DNA of 13,609 nucleotides from JALHST01 sp038316335. Lineage in GTDB: Bacteria > Bacteroidota > Bacteroidia > Flavobacteriales > Flavobacteriaceae. The stretch lies in contig JBBQAM010000075.1 in the NCBI GenBank assembly GCA_038316335.1, positions 1 through 13,609 of the forward strand, in the 5' to 3' direction. How positions within the stretch are numbered: the stretch's first letter is position 1; each line of letters opens with the position of its first letter. A program made the position numbers and the translations under genes. Below are positions 1-5,446 of the stretch, piece by piece. The notes under the pieces were generated by a model. It was not told the DNA's origin, did no database searches, and saw only the letters and a list, made by a program, of their open reading frames with translations.

Positions 1-145
1 TTTTTGTTTCGAACTGAATGTTAAAAGACTCCAAACTATCTATTGCTGCTTGGTTAATTCCTTGTGAATGAACTTTAGAACCATTGATTAAAAACACTGT
101 TATTAATACTGTTTTTAAATGGTGATAGTATGCTACACTAATTAT
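1..145 (-). other. Possible 5' end of a secreted-protein gene, partial, no normal start codon
   Basis: On the minus strand one frame is open from 145 to the left edge (48 codons) and runs out of the window. Its translation contains KTVLITVFLINGSKVHSQ, which looks like a Sec signal peptide, followed by a hydrophilic stretch (GINQAAIDSLESF). The codon where an initiating Met would be expected, just before the KT, is TTA at 116-118, so there is no ATG; the only nearby alternative start is GTG at 95-97, which would cut the hydrophobic segment short. It could be a gene with a mutated start, a decayed gene, or chance. No family is recognisable. Confidence 0.3.
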
Positions 146-438
146 TCAATTGCTAACCAAGTTTATCTAAAGATTATTTCATGGGTGATGGTTCTTTTTT
201 TTTATTTAATAGTATGACTACTAGTAGCCTAAATTTAATGCGGAGCCGGAGGGGTTACCTTGCGGTGCTCCCAATTGGCTGCAGCTACTATACAAGGTGG
301 TTTAAGTAAATGTCTTTTGATCAATGCCCTTCAAAGACCGAATAATAGATAGCATTCAATAGTATTCTCCTAGGCTAATTAAAATCGAACCATGATTTGA
401 AAACATGCAGATAGCTTCGGAGTAAGCGAACATTGGAG
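146..438. other. Noncoding stretch with an ssrA-like 12-mer
   Basis: No supportable gene is seen. The stretch holds a run of T near 193-202, and at 242-253 the 12 bases GGAGCCGGAGGG, which are identical to the 3' end of ssrA at 1049-1060 in the same orientation. A weak hairpin can form between GGAGC (242-246) and GCTCC (267-271). At 413-421 the motif AGCTTCGGA recurs; the same motif begins each copy of the tandem repeat at 761, 895 and 1030. Confidence 0.4.
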
Positions 439-684
439 TTATATTAACCTTTTATTTCTAAAAGCAATCCCTGAACCACTCTTTAAATATCTTTCGAAAT
501 CGTACACTTTTTGTTTGTTGGCGAATAGGCAAAAATAAACCAAGGCGATAGGTAGTTTGTCTTTAGTAGCGCGAACATGCCCTTGTCGATGGCCTTTCAA
601 TCTTTTGGCTATATCTCTTGTAAACCCTGTATAATAATGGCCTTTGTGACATTTCACTATGTAGACCGCATATGGAAGTTGCAT
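439..684 (-). CDS. GIY-YIG nuclease-family small protein
   Basis: An 81-residue single-domain protein of the GIY-YIG superfamily (stand-alone UPF0213/YhbQ-like type). The GIY-YIG core is seen as VYI (7-9) and YYTG (17-20), followed by the helix TRDIAKRLKGH with the expected catalytic-type Arg28. The usual late acidic residue is Glu64, in FERYLKSGSG, and the tail FRNKRLI is typical of the family. In this superfamily the Tyr, Arg and Glu act with one metal ion to cut a DNA strand; the role of these short bacterial forms is not settled. The ATG at 684 is chosen because the domain begins at once. The same frame stays open back through the ssrA 3' end, but that extension translates repeat and tmRNA sequence. 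It lies downstream of ssrA on the same strand, separated by duplicated terminator-like sequence. Confidence 0.72.
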   Translation of the reverse strand: MQLPYAVYIVKCHKGHYYTGFTRDIAKRLKGHRQGHVRATKDKLPIALVYFCLFANKQKVYDFERYLKSGSGIAFRNKRLI

Positions 685-760
685 CACATTAAATTTAAAG
701 AGGTAAAGTAAATTGAGTACAACGCAATATCCTATCACTCCTTCGCTTTCGCTGTGCAAA

Positions 761-894
761 AGCTTCGGATACTGGGAATGGCAGTGTTTGATCTGTGGAT
801 CGGCATCCACCGCAGCCCTCCGAACTTTTAATGACATTTTGTTTATGCGTTTCGATAAAATTAAAAAGCCCTCCTGCGCTCTCGATAAATCTCG
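761..894. repeat. Tandem repeat unit, copy 1 (~134 bp)
   Basis: This copy begins AGCTTCGGAT and is followed directly by a second, highly similar copy; most differences lie around 830-855 (copy 1) and 965-990 (copy 2). Each copy contains a perfect small hairpin, GTGGAT-CGGC-ATCCAC (795-810 here), a GCAGCCCTCCGAAC segment, and one arm of the ssrA terminator (AGCCCTCC) with an adjoining A/T tract. The frames open through it on both strands look like translated repeat: the repeated peptide is low in complexity and matches no family I know. Confidence 0.85.
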
Positions 895-1029
895 AGCTTC
901 GGATTCTGGGAATGGCAGTGTTTGATCTGTGGATCGGCATCCACCGCAGCCCTCCGAACTTTTAAGGACATTCTGTTGAATGCGATAAGATAAAATTAAA
1001 AAGCCCTCCTGCGCTCTCGATAAATCTCG
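895..1029. repeat. Tandem repeat unit, copy 2 (~135 bp), followed by a partial third copy
   Basis: Second copy of the unit at 761-894, with the same hairpin at 929-944. A partial third copy, AGCTTCGGAGG, starts at 1030 and supplies the second arm of the ssrA terminator. The duplication therefore probably arose from the ssrA downstream region. At the junction between copies 1 and 2 the corresponding arm reads CGGATTCTGGG, so the internal terminator is broken. Confidence 0.85.
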
Positions 1030-1042
1030 AGCTTCGGAGGGC
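991..1042 (-). terminator. Intrinsic terminator of ssrA
   Basis: Read on the minus strand, six bases past the tmRNA 3' end, there is a stem GCCCTCC/GGAGGGC (1036-1042 with 1003-1009). An inner stem, CTCGA/TCGAG (1016-1020 with 1027-1031), lies inside it, and the U-rich tract TTTTTAATTTTA (1002-991) follows. This is the expected form of a Rho-independent terminator for a structural RNA gene. Confidence 0.8.
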
Positions 1043-1047
1043 GTAGG

Positions 1048-1442
1048 TGGAGCCGGAGGGAGTCGAACCCTCGTCCAAACAAGCAATTACAACGCTTTCT
1101 TCATGTTGAGTTTTCAATTGATTTTCGATGCGCACCTGACTGAAAACGGCCTAATACACACTTAGCTTCTTAGTTTTTTGTGTCCTAGCCGAAGCTACTA
1201 GTACCTTATGTTGACATTTCTGGTGCTCCTAAATGAACCGCCGCCAACAAGGGCTGTTCAGGAACATCTCGCTTTCCGACCTAGTCGGAACGAGGCTAAA
1301 TCCTACTGTGATTCGGATTAAGCGGCAAGAGCGTAATTATTTTCGCCAATTAAAAGTGTGGAAAATGAGATTAACGAGCTGTATCCCAGCGCTCGACATG
1401 CTTACATTGCCATTGGTCTCGCTGTCAAAACCAGTCGGCCCC
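1048..1442 (-). ncRNA. ssrA: Transfer-messenger RNA (tmRNA, SsrA)
   Basis: tmRNA rescues ribosomes stalled on broken mRNAs and adds a degradation tag to the unfinished protein, working with SmpB. The 5' end reads GGGGCCGACTGGTTTTGACA and the 3' end carries the T-arm (AGGG-TTCGACT-CCCT) and CGGCTCC. The two ends pair as a 7-bp acceptor stem (GGGGCCG with CGGCTCC, one G-U pair), with discriminator A at 1048. The full CCA is not encoded (CCT follows), so the A must be added after transcription. The tag frame (1347-1318) reads GENNYALAA then TAA, of the Bacteroidota type and ending in ALAA as ClpXP substrates need. At about 395 nt it is a normal one-piece tmRNA. A short leader hairpin (TCCCC-AAAA-GGGGA, 1461-1474) lies just upstream. 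Confidence 0.97.
1318..1347 (-). other. tmRNA tag-peptide reading frame
   Basis: Ten codons inside ssrA: GGC GAA AAT AAT TAC GCT, then CTT GCC GCT TAA, giving GENNYALAA-stop. The alanine carried on the tmRNA itself precedes it in the finished tag. The resume codon is inferred as the GGC after AATT, because this frame yields an ALAA ending and a TAA stop. Confidence 0.85.
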
Positions 1443-1493
1443 AAACTATGAAAGAACTTTTCCCCAAAAGGGGATTGCGAAGATACCAAAAAG

Positions 1494-1525
1494 TTTGTGC
1501 AACGCAGTATTTCCACGTAATTTAG
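1494..1525 (+). promoter_or_regulatory. Bacteroidota-type promoter of the saccharopine dehydrogenase gene
   Basis: TTTG at 1494-1497 is followed after 20 bases by TAATTTAG at 1518-1525. This is close to the Bacteroidota primary-sigma consensus TTTG / TAnnTTTG (one mismatch in the -7 element). Transcription would start near 1531, leaving a leader of about 20 bases before the ATG at 1552. It also argues against a TTG start at 1495, which lies inside the -33 element. Confidence 0.55.
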
Positions 1526-1551
1526 CTCAAATTTTATACCAAAGCCAATAT

Positions 1552-2757
1552 ATGAAGTTCGGAATCATTCGGGAACGCAAGAATCCCCCGGATAGGCGGG
1601 TGGTACTCTCCCCAACGGCCTGTCAAAAAGTCCGTCAAAAATACCCAAAAGCTGAAATCGTCGTCGAACCTTCCCCCATTCGCATCTACAGGGATTCAGC
1701 ATATCAAAATGCGGGAATTCATGTTGCTGCTAATATGCATGAATGCGACGTACTCCTTGGGGTAAAGGAAGTACCGATCGAGGCGTTGATCCCCAACAAA
1801 AAATATTTTTTCTTTTCGCATACCATGAAAAAGCAATCTTATAATCAAAAGTTGCTGCAAGCGCTCTTAAAAAAGAACATAGAATTCTATGATCATGAGG
1901 CGATTACCAATACCAAGGAGCAACGCTTGGTCGCCTTCGGAAGGTATGCCGGCATTGTGGGTGCCTATAACGGAATGCGGGCATACGGACTCAAATACAA
2001 CTTGTTTCAATTGCCCAAAGCTGAAACACAGACAGACCAGCAAGCCCTGATCCTTGCCCTTAAAAATATAAAACTTCCGGCCATTAAGATACTTTTGACC
2101 GGGAAGGGTAGGGTAGGGAATGGGGCCAGGGAAATGTTAGATGGCATGGGCATCAAGCGCGTCAATGTGGCCGCCTATCTTGAGGAGGATTTTAATGAGG
2201 CGGTGTACTGTCAGATCGATGTTTCGGAATATAATAAACGAAAAGACGGCGTTCGAGGTAATATGGCTGATTTTATAACAAACCCACAAGCATATAGATC
2301 GAATTTTTTTCGCTTTGCAAAGGTGACCGATCTTTATATTGCTGGCCATTTTTATGGCCAAGGGGCACCTTATCTATTTACGCGTGACGATGCGAAACAC
2401 CCAGAGTTTAAGATCAAGGTAGTAGCCGATGTGAGCTGTGATATTGATGGCCCGGTTGCAACGACCGTACGACCCTCAACCGTGGCCGACCCGATCTATG
2501 GATATGAGCCGCAATCAGAAACCGAAATCGATTTTACAGATCCTAAGGCAATTGCCGTAATGGCGGTAGATAATTTGCCCAGCGAGCTCCCTAGGGACGC
2601 AAGTGAAGGCTTTGGAGACGCCTTTCTGAACAACGTAATCCCGGCTTTTTTTAATGGGGATAAAGATGGGGTGCTGATGCGCGCTCGGATGACCCAAAAC
2701 GGCAAACTTACGGCGCGGTACGCCTATTTACAGGAGTATGCCGATGGGAATGGGTAG
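1552..2757 (+). CDS. Saccharopine dehydrogenase (LYS1-type) / alanine dehydrogenase-like NAD(P)-dependent oxidoreductase
   Basis: A 401-residue cytoplasmic protein of the family joining alanine dehydrogenase, the transhydrogenase alpha N-terminal domain and LYS1 saccharopine dehydrogenase. The LYS1 branch is the better match: VKE (71-73) and FFSHT (87-91) place Lys72 and His90 where yeast LYS1 has catalytic Lys77 and His96. EFYDHE...RLVAFGRYAGIVGAY follows, then a Rossmann loop TGKGRVGNGA (183-192) and the segment VVADVSCDIDGPV (290-302). LYS1 interconverts saccharopine with lysine and 2-oxoglutarate using NAD. Because Bacteroidota usually make lysine through diaminopimelate, a catabolic role or another amino-acid substrate is possible; this is inference. 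The ATG at 1552 is chosen because the conserved MKFGIIRERK start and the promoter fit it. A repeat array begins exactly at the last base of the stop codon. Confidence 0.8.
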   Translation: MKFGIIRERKNPPDRRVVLSPTACQKVRQKYPKAEIVVEPSPIRIYRDSAYQNAGIHVAANMHECDVLLGVKEVPIEALIPNKKYFFFSHTMKKQSYNQKLLQALLKKNIEFYDHEAITNTKEQRLVAFGRYAGIVGAYNGMRAYGLKYNLFQLPKAETQTDQQALILALKNIKLPAIKILLTGKGRVGNGAREMLDGMGIKRVNVAAYLEEDFNEAVYCQIDVSEYNKRKDGVRGNMADFITNPQAYRSNFFRFAKVTDLYIAGHFYGQGAPYLFTRDDAKHPEFKIKVVADVSCDIDGPVATTVRPSTVADPIYGYEPQSETEIDFTDPKAIAVMAVDNLPSELPRDASEGFGDAFLNNVIPAFFNGDKDGVLMRARMTQNGKLTARYAYLQEYADGNG

Positions 2758-2950
2758 TAAGCAGTGAACAGTAGGCAGTGATCAATGAGCAATTAACAAT
2801 GAACAATTAACAATGATCAGTGCTCAGTTGGCAGAAAGCAGAAGGCAGGGTCGTCATCACGAGGAACGAACTGCAAAGTACGAAGTCAGAAGTGCGAGGT
2901 ACGAAGTTTAGAATAACAAATTCGTATTTCGTAATTCGTAATTCGTATTT
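2757..2950. repeat. Heptad-periodic array, block 1
   Basis: From the last base of the upstream stop codon the DNA can be cut into 7-mers without a break. Thirteen units fit RTNRNCA or a close variant (GTAAGCA, GTGAACA, GTAGGCA, GTGATCA, ATTAACA, ATGAACA ... GAAGGCA; 2757-2847). A weaker stretch follows, then AAGTACG-like and TAATTCG-like 7-mers up to 2950. The unit sequence drifts while the period of 7 is kept. A 7-bp period shifts the frame every unit, so this is not a protein repeat. Confidence 0.85.
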
Positions 2951-3030
2951 CCAATAACCCAATAACCCAATAACCCAATAACCCAATAACCCAATAACCC
3001 AATAACCCAATAACCCAATAACCTTATAAC
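2951..3030. repeat. Octamer array (CCAATAAC)x9 plus one degenerate unit
   Basis: Nine perfect head-to-tail CCAATAAC units (2951-3022) are followed by the variant CTTATAAC. A minus-strand frame reads through it as a repeating GYWVIGLL, which is only the translation of three octamers and not a protein. There are no spacers, so it is not CRISPR. Confidence 0.95.
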
Positions 3031-3033
3031 CCA

Positions 3034-3234
3034 GTAAGCAGTAATCAGTGAACAGTAGGCAGTGATCAATTAACAATGAACAATGAACAATTAACAATGA
3101 TCAGTACTCAGTAGGCAGAAAGCAGAAGGCAGGGTCGTCATCACGAGGAACGAACTGCAAAGTACGAAGTCAGAAGTGCGAGGTACGAAGTTTAGAATAA
3201 CAAATTCGTAATTCGTAATTCGTAATTCGTATTT
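3034..3234. repeat. Heptad-periodic array, block 2 (duplicate of block 1)
   Basis: GTAAGCA at 3034 opens fourteen 7-mers, and from 3047 the sequence repeats that at 2763 with a constant offset of 284 bases and only about six substitutions, down to the octamer array. In this copy the ATTCGTA heptamer is a clean four-unit run (about 3204-3231), whereas in block 1 one unit is altered to TATTTCG. Confidence 0.9.
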
Positions 3235-3282
3235 CCAATAACCCAATAACCCAATAACCCAATAACCCAATAACCTTATAAC
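3235..3282. repeat. Octamer array (CCAATAAC)x5 plus one degenerate unit
   Basis: Five perfect CCAATAAC units (3235-3274) then CTTATAAC, the same closing variant as in the first octamer array. The array is four units shorter than its duplicate at 2951, which points to copy-number change by slippage after or during the duplication. Confidence 0.95.
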
Positions 3283-3284
3283 CC

Positions 3285-3372
3285 AGTAAGCAGTAAGCAG
3301 TAAGCAGTAAGCAGTGAACAGTAAGCAGTGAACAGTAAGCAGTGAACAGTAAGCAGTAAGGAGTGAACAGTA
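3285..3372. repeat. Heptamer array AGTAAGC / AGTGAAC, 12 units
   Basis: Twelve consecutive 7-mers of just two types, apart from one AGTAAGG. The order is four AGTAAGC, then alternating AGTGAAC and AGTAAGC, closing AGTAAGG, AGTGAAC. This is the most regular of the heptad blocks and has the same consensus as the starts of blocks 1 and 2. Confidence 0.93.
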
Positions 3373-3432
3373 CGTGTCCTCCGAAGCTTTTCAGCCTTCG
3401 TAGCCGTGCTACTTTGGCGAAGGAGGCCAGCG
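3373..3432. repeat. Hairpin element (REP/MITE-like) inside the heptad array
   Basis: About 60 GC-richer bases interrupt the heptads. They can fold as CCTTCG-TAGC-CGT-GCTA-CTTTGG-CGAAGG (3395-3423), and GAAGGAGG-like words flank the hairpin. TCCTCCGAAGCT at 3378-3389 is the reverse complement of the AGCTTCGGAGG word that starts the tandem repeat beside ssrA, so this may be a dispersed intergenic repeat of the genome. Confidence 0.6.
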
Positions 3433-3574
3433 AAGGAGGGGGCAGTGTTCAGTAGTCAGTATGTAATTGGCAGTTGGTCCCTAAAGCTATATTTTGGAAT
3501 TTGGTCCCGATAACTATCGGGGTGGGATTTGGGATTTGGCTGAAGGCCTTCCTTGCAAAAGAGGGTTGCAACGG
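3433..3574. repeat. Residual heptad run and hairpin downstream of the serine-hydrolase-like gene
   Basis: Heptads resume after the hairpin element (GTGTTCA, GTAGTCA, GTATGTA, ATTGGCA; 3435-3462). A short palindrome CCCGATA-AC-TATCGGG (3506-3521) and a GGGATTT GGGATTT doublet (about 3524-3537) follow. The palindrome lies downstream of the minus-strand gene that ends at 3575, but its minus-strand 3' side lacks a good T tract, so a terminator role is only possible. Confidence 0.5.
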
Positions 3575-4741
3575 CTACTGAAAATTAAAAAGGTCGATGT
3601 TCGGCCACTGGGTCCGGTTGTTAACCTTGTCATAAATGAATTTTCTGACTATTTGGATCATTTCTTGAAAATCGGCATCTCCTGCATTGAGCAATACGGC
3701 ATAGGAAATCGGGTAACCAACCTGGAGTATCGAAATGCTACCCGGCAAGGCGCCATTATGGTTCCATTGCCCATTTTTCAGATAATCCAACCCTTCCTCT
3801 AAAGGAAACAAGTCGGGTATTGAACCATGGCCATCTAATTGCACCGCCATGAATGCTAGGCTTTTGGCCGATGCGATCCACCCCCCATTCGCATCCATCC
3901 TGCCTATATTCATGGCATAGGGTGATTGCCAATTCGAATAATAACGCACTTCATTAGGATACGCTTCTTCTTGGGTATTCCGTCCGATTTTCATATTGGT
4001 TAGATTCATTGGCCCAAGTAGCCGCTCTTGCACATATGCTTCATAGGACTTCCCAGAAATGCTTTCAATAATCCGTCCCAAAACACAATAACCAAAATTG
4101 GAATAGGCATAGGTAGTTCCCGGTACGTATGTCAAAGATCGCTCATCTAGCACTTTTCCGATAAGTTCTTCCTGGGTAAGGGTAACGACATCCAACATAA
4201 TATCGTTGGGTTCATCGGCAAACCCACCTTTGTGTTCTAATAGATCTGAGACTTTTATGGTTTCCACAAGTGGTTCATATTGCAATGAGCCATAGCGTGT
4301 ACCCAATAATGCCCCAGAACCAAAAACAAAATCATCCGGTTTTAACTTTTTGTCTGCCACAAGCGTTGACAGCGCCATCAAGGTAATCGCCTTTGAGATA
4401 CCGCCGATCCGGAAGAGGGAGCTTTCGTTGACAGCGATGTTTTTTGCAGCATCGGCCAAACCAAATGCTTTCGAATACACGAGTTTTTCATTTCTGGTGA
4501 TGGCAATTTGTGCACCCGGTATACCATAGGCGGTTAACAGGGTCTTAAATCCGGAGGTGATATCATCTAGAGTTTCATTAGTTAGGCCATTGTCGTTTTC
4601 TGATGAAGGATTGTTCGCCCCTGTAGTAGGAATTGGAGTTGGGTCGTTTCTATTTTGGGCGTTGATTGTTTGGTTTACCTCCGTATGACTGCAGCTGGCA
4701 AATGCCATCAAAAACATCATTGAAAAAAAGGTCTTTTTCAT
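3575..4741 (-). CDS. Beta-lactamase-fold serine hydrolase-like lipoprotein lacking the nucleophilic serine
   Basis: A 388-residue protein of the class C beta-lactamase / penicillin-binding-protein-like family (PF00144). MKKTFFSMMFLMAFASC is a lipoprotein signal with Cys17 as the acylated residue; a low-complexity N/T/P-rich linker runs to about residue 60. Family landmarks are GIPGAQIAITRN (73-84), FRIGGISKAIT (110-120), YSN (213-215) and HNG (328-330). In active members the second landmark reads S-x-x-K with Ser as nucleophile (FRIASVSK). Here the Ser position is Gly114 (codon GGT, 4402-4400), while Lys117, Tyr213 and the HxG motif remain. The usual HTSG segment is also changed, to HKGG (170-173). 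It is predicted to be membrane-anchored in the envelope and probably not hydrolytic, perhaps a binding protein; the substrate is unknown. The 112-bp gap upstream shows no clear promoter. Confidence 0.85.
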   Translation of the reverse strand: MKKTFFSMMFLMAFASCSHTEVNQTINAQNRNDPTPIPTTGANNPSSENDNGLTNETLDDITSGFKTLLTAYGIPGAQIAITRNEKLVYSKAFGLADAAKNIAVNESSLFRIGGISKAITLMALSTLVADKKLKPDDFVFGSGALLGTRYGSLQYEPLVETIKVSDLLEHKGGFADEPNDIMLDVVTLTQEELIGKVLDERSLTYVPGTTYAYSNFGYCVLGRIIESISGKSYEAYVQERLLGPMNLTNMKIGRNTQEEAYPNEVRYYSNWQSPYAMNIGRMDANGGWIASAKSLAFMAVQLDGHGSIPDLFPLEEGLDYLKNGQWNHNGALPGSISILQVGYPISYAVLLNAGDADFQEMIQIVRKFIYDKVNNRTQWPNIDLFNFQ

Positions 4742-4853
4742 TGCGAATGCTTAGGGATTCGCTCGTAGTCGAATTTAATGTTCCCTATGTGAGGAAGTTA
4801 CGTAATTTATTGTAATCGGCAAGAGTGGGAAACGCAGAAACACCCTTTTGGCT

Positions 4854-5270
4854 TCATGTACTAATTTTTGCATCGGAAATTAAGGCGACATTGCAATGGC
4901 CTATAGGTGCTGAACCTGTAATTTCCGAACCTGGGACGATCAAAAGGTCATGTTCTCCTGCTTCCTCCAGCGCCAGTTGATAGGTGCGATTGCGATCCGT
5001 ATGCGGAATATCCTCTTTATGTGGTTGATATTCCAAATGTTCGGTCAACGAAATGGCATCCAAATTTTCGCGAAGTGCTTCTTGAACCCGAATCGTTGGC
5101 CATACATTTCCATCAGAAAAAACACTGTGCATATGTAGGTCGGTCTTTAGGGTACCATAGTCATTGATATCCGGATAGGTAAGGGGTTGTGCTCCAGCAT
5201 GTGAATGGGTCTGGGCATTCGTTAAGAGAAAGCCAAAAAGTGGCATAATAGCAATAAAGGTGTTTCGCAT
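4854..5270 (-). pseudogene. PHP-domain phosphoesterase, C-terminally truncated
   Basis: The 138 residues match the N-terminal third of secreted PHP-domain metal-dependent phosphoesterases of Bacteroidota, which as I recall are usually about 350-400 residues. MRNTFIAIMPLFGFLLTNAQ is a Sec signal peptide. KTDLHMHSVFSDG (42-54) carries the metal-binding HxH motif (His46, His48), DAISLTEHLEY has Asp71 and His78, and GSEIT has Glu116, with His125 in GHCN. Then the frame stops at ISDAKIST-TGA, where family members continue with further metal ligands and a C-terminal region. None of the three minus-strand frames in the 112 bp to the next gene continues the domain, so the loss looks like a deletion rather than a frameshift. 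With several metal ligands gone it should be inactive. A short functional derivative cannot be excluded. Confidence 0.7.
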
Positions 5271-5284
5271 TTTGAGTGTTTTTT

Positions 5285-5292
5285 CAAAAATA
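5285..5292 (-). promoter_or_regulatory. -7 element upstream of the truncated PHP gene
   Basis: On the minus strand TATTTTTG matches the Bacteroidota -7 consensus TAnnTTTG exactly, about 15 bases before the ATG at 5270. A TTTG lies 24 bases further upstream, a longer spacing than usual. Transcription would start close to the initiation codon, leaving a very short leader. If real, the truncated gene may still be transcribed. Confidence 0.45.
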
Positions 5293-5446
5293 AAGGATTC
5301 CTTTTAATGAAAATAACAAACTAGAGGTTGCCTTGGTTAAGAAATGGTAAATCTTACGGTCAAAGGGTGGCTGACGAATGGCCATGAGGATGCTAAAATT
5401 TGGGAACGGCCATTTATTGGCTTTTTAGTCTGGCGCTAAGTTCCAG

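Noticed and set aside
242..271. Possible tRNA fragment or riboswitch with GGAGC...GCTCC
   Set aside because: The 5-bp stem with a 20-base loop does not build a cloverleaf or any aptamer I know, and no gene lies suitably downstream.
685..1086. N-terminal extension of the GIY-YIG reading frame, and overlapping frames through the repeats
   Set aside because: It translates the ssrA 3' end (VWTRVRLPPAPP) and two noncoding tandem units. The peptide repeats only because the DNA does, and the conserved domain starts at the ATG at 684.
1233..1451. Plus-strand frame across ssrA
   Set aside because: It lies antisense within the tmRNA, whose ends, T-arm and tag frame are all clear; the protein shows no family features.
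2807..3097. Minus-strand frame encoding repeated GYWVIGLL, looking like a membrane repeat protein
   Set aside because: It is the translation of the CCAATAAC octamers and neighbouring heptads; three 8-mers give eight codons. It has no gene-like start or conserved domain.
2951..3282. Possible CRISPR array
   Set aside because: Units are 7-8 bp and directly adjacent, with no unique spacers and no cas genes in the window.
3494..3802. Plus-strand frame overlapping the end of the serine-hydrolase-like gene
   Set aside because: It is antisense to a well-supported coding region, and its start lies in repeat and hairpin sequence.
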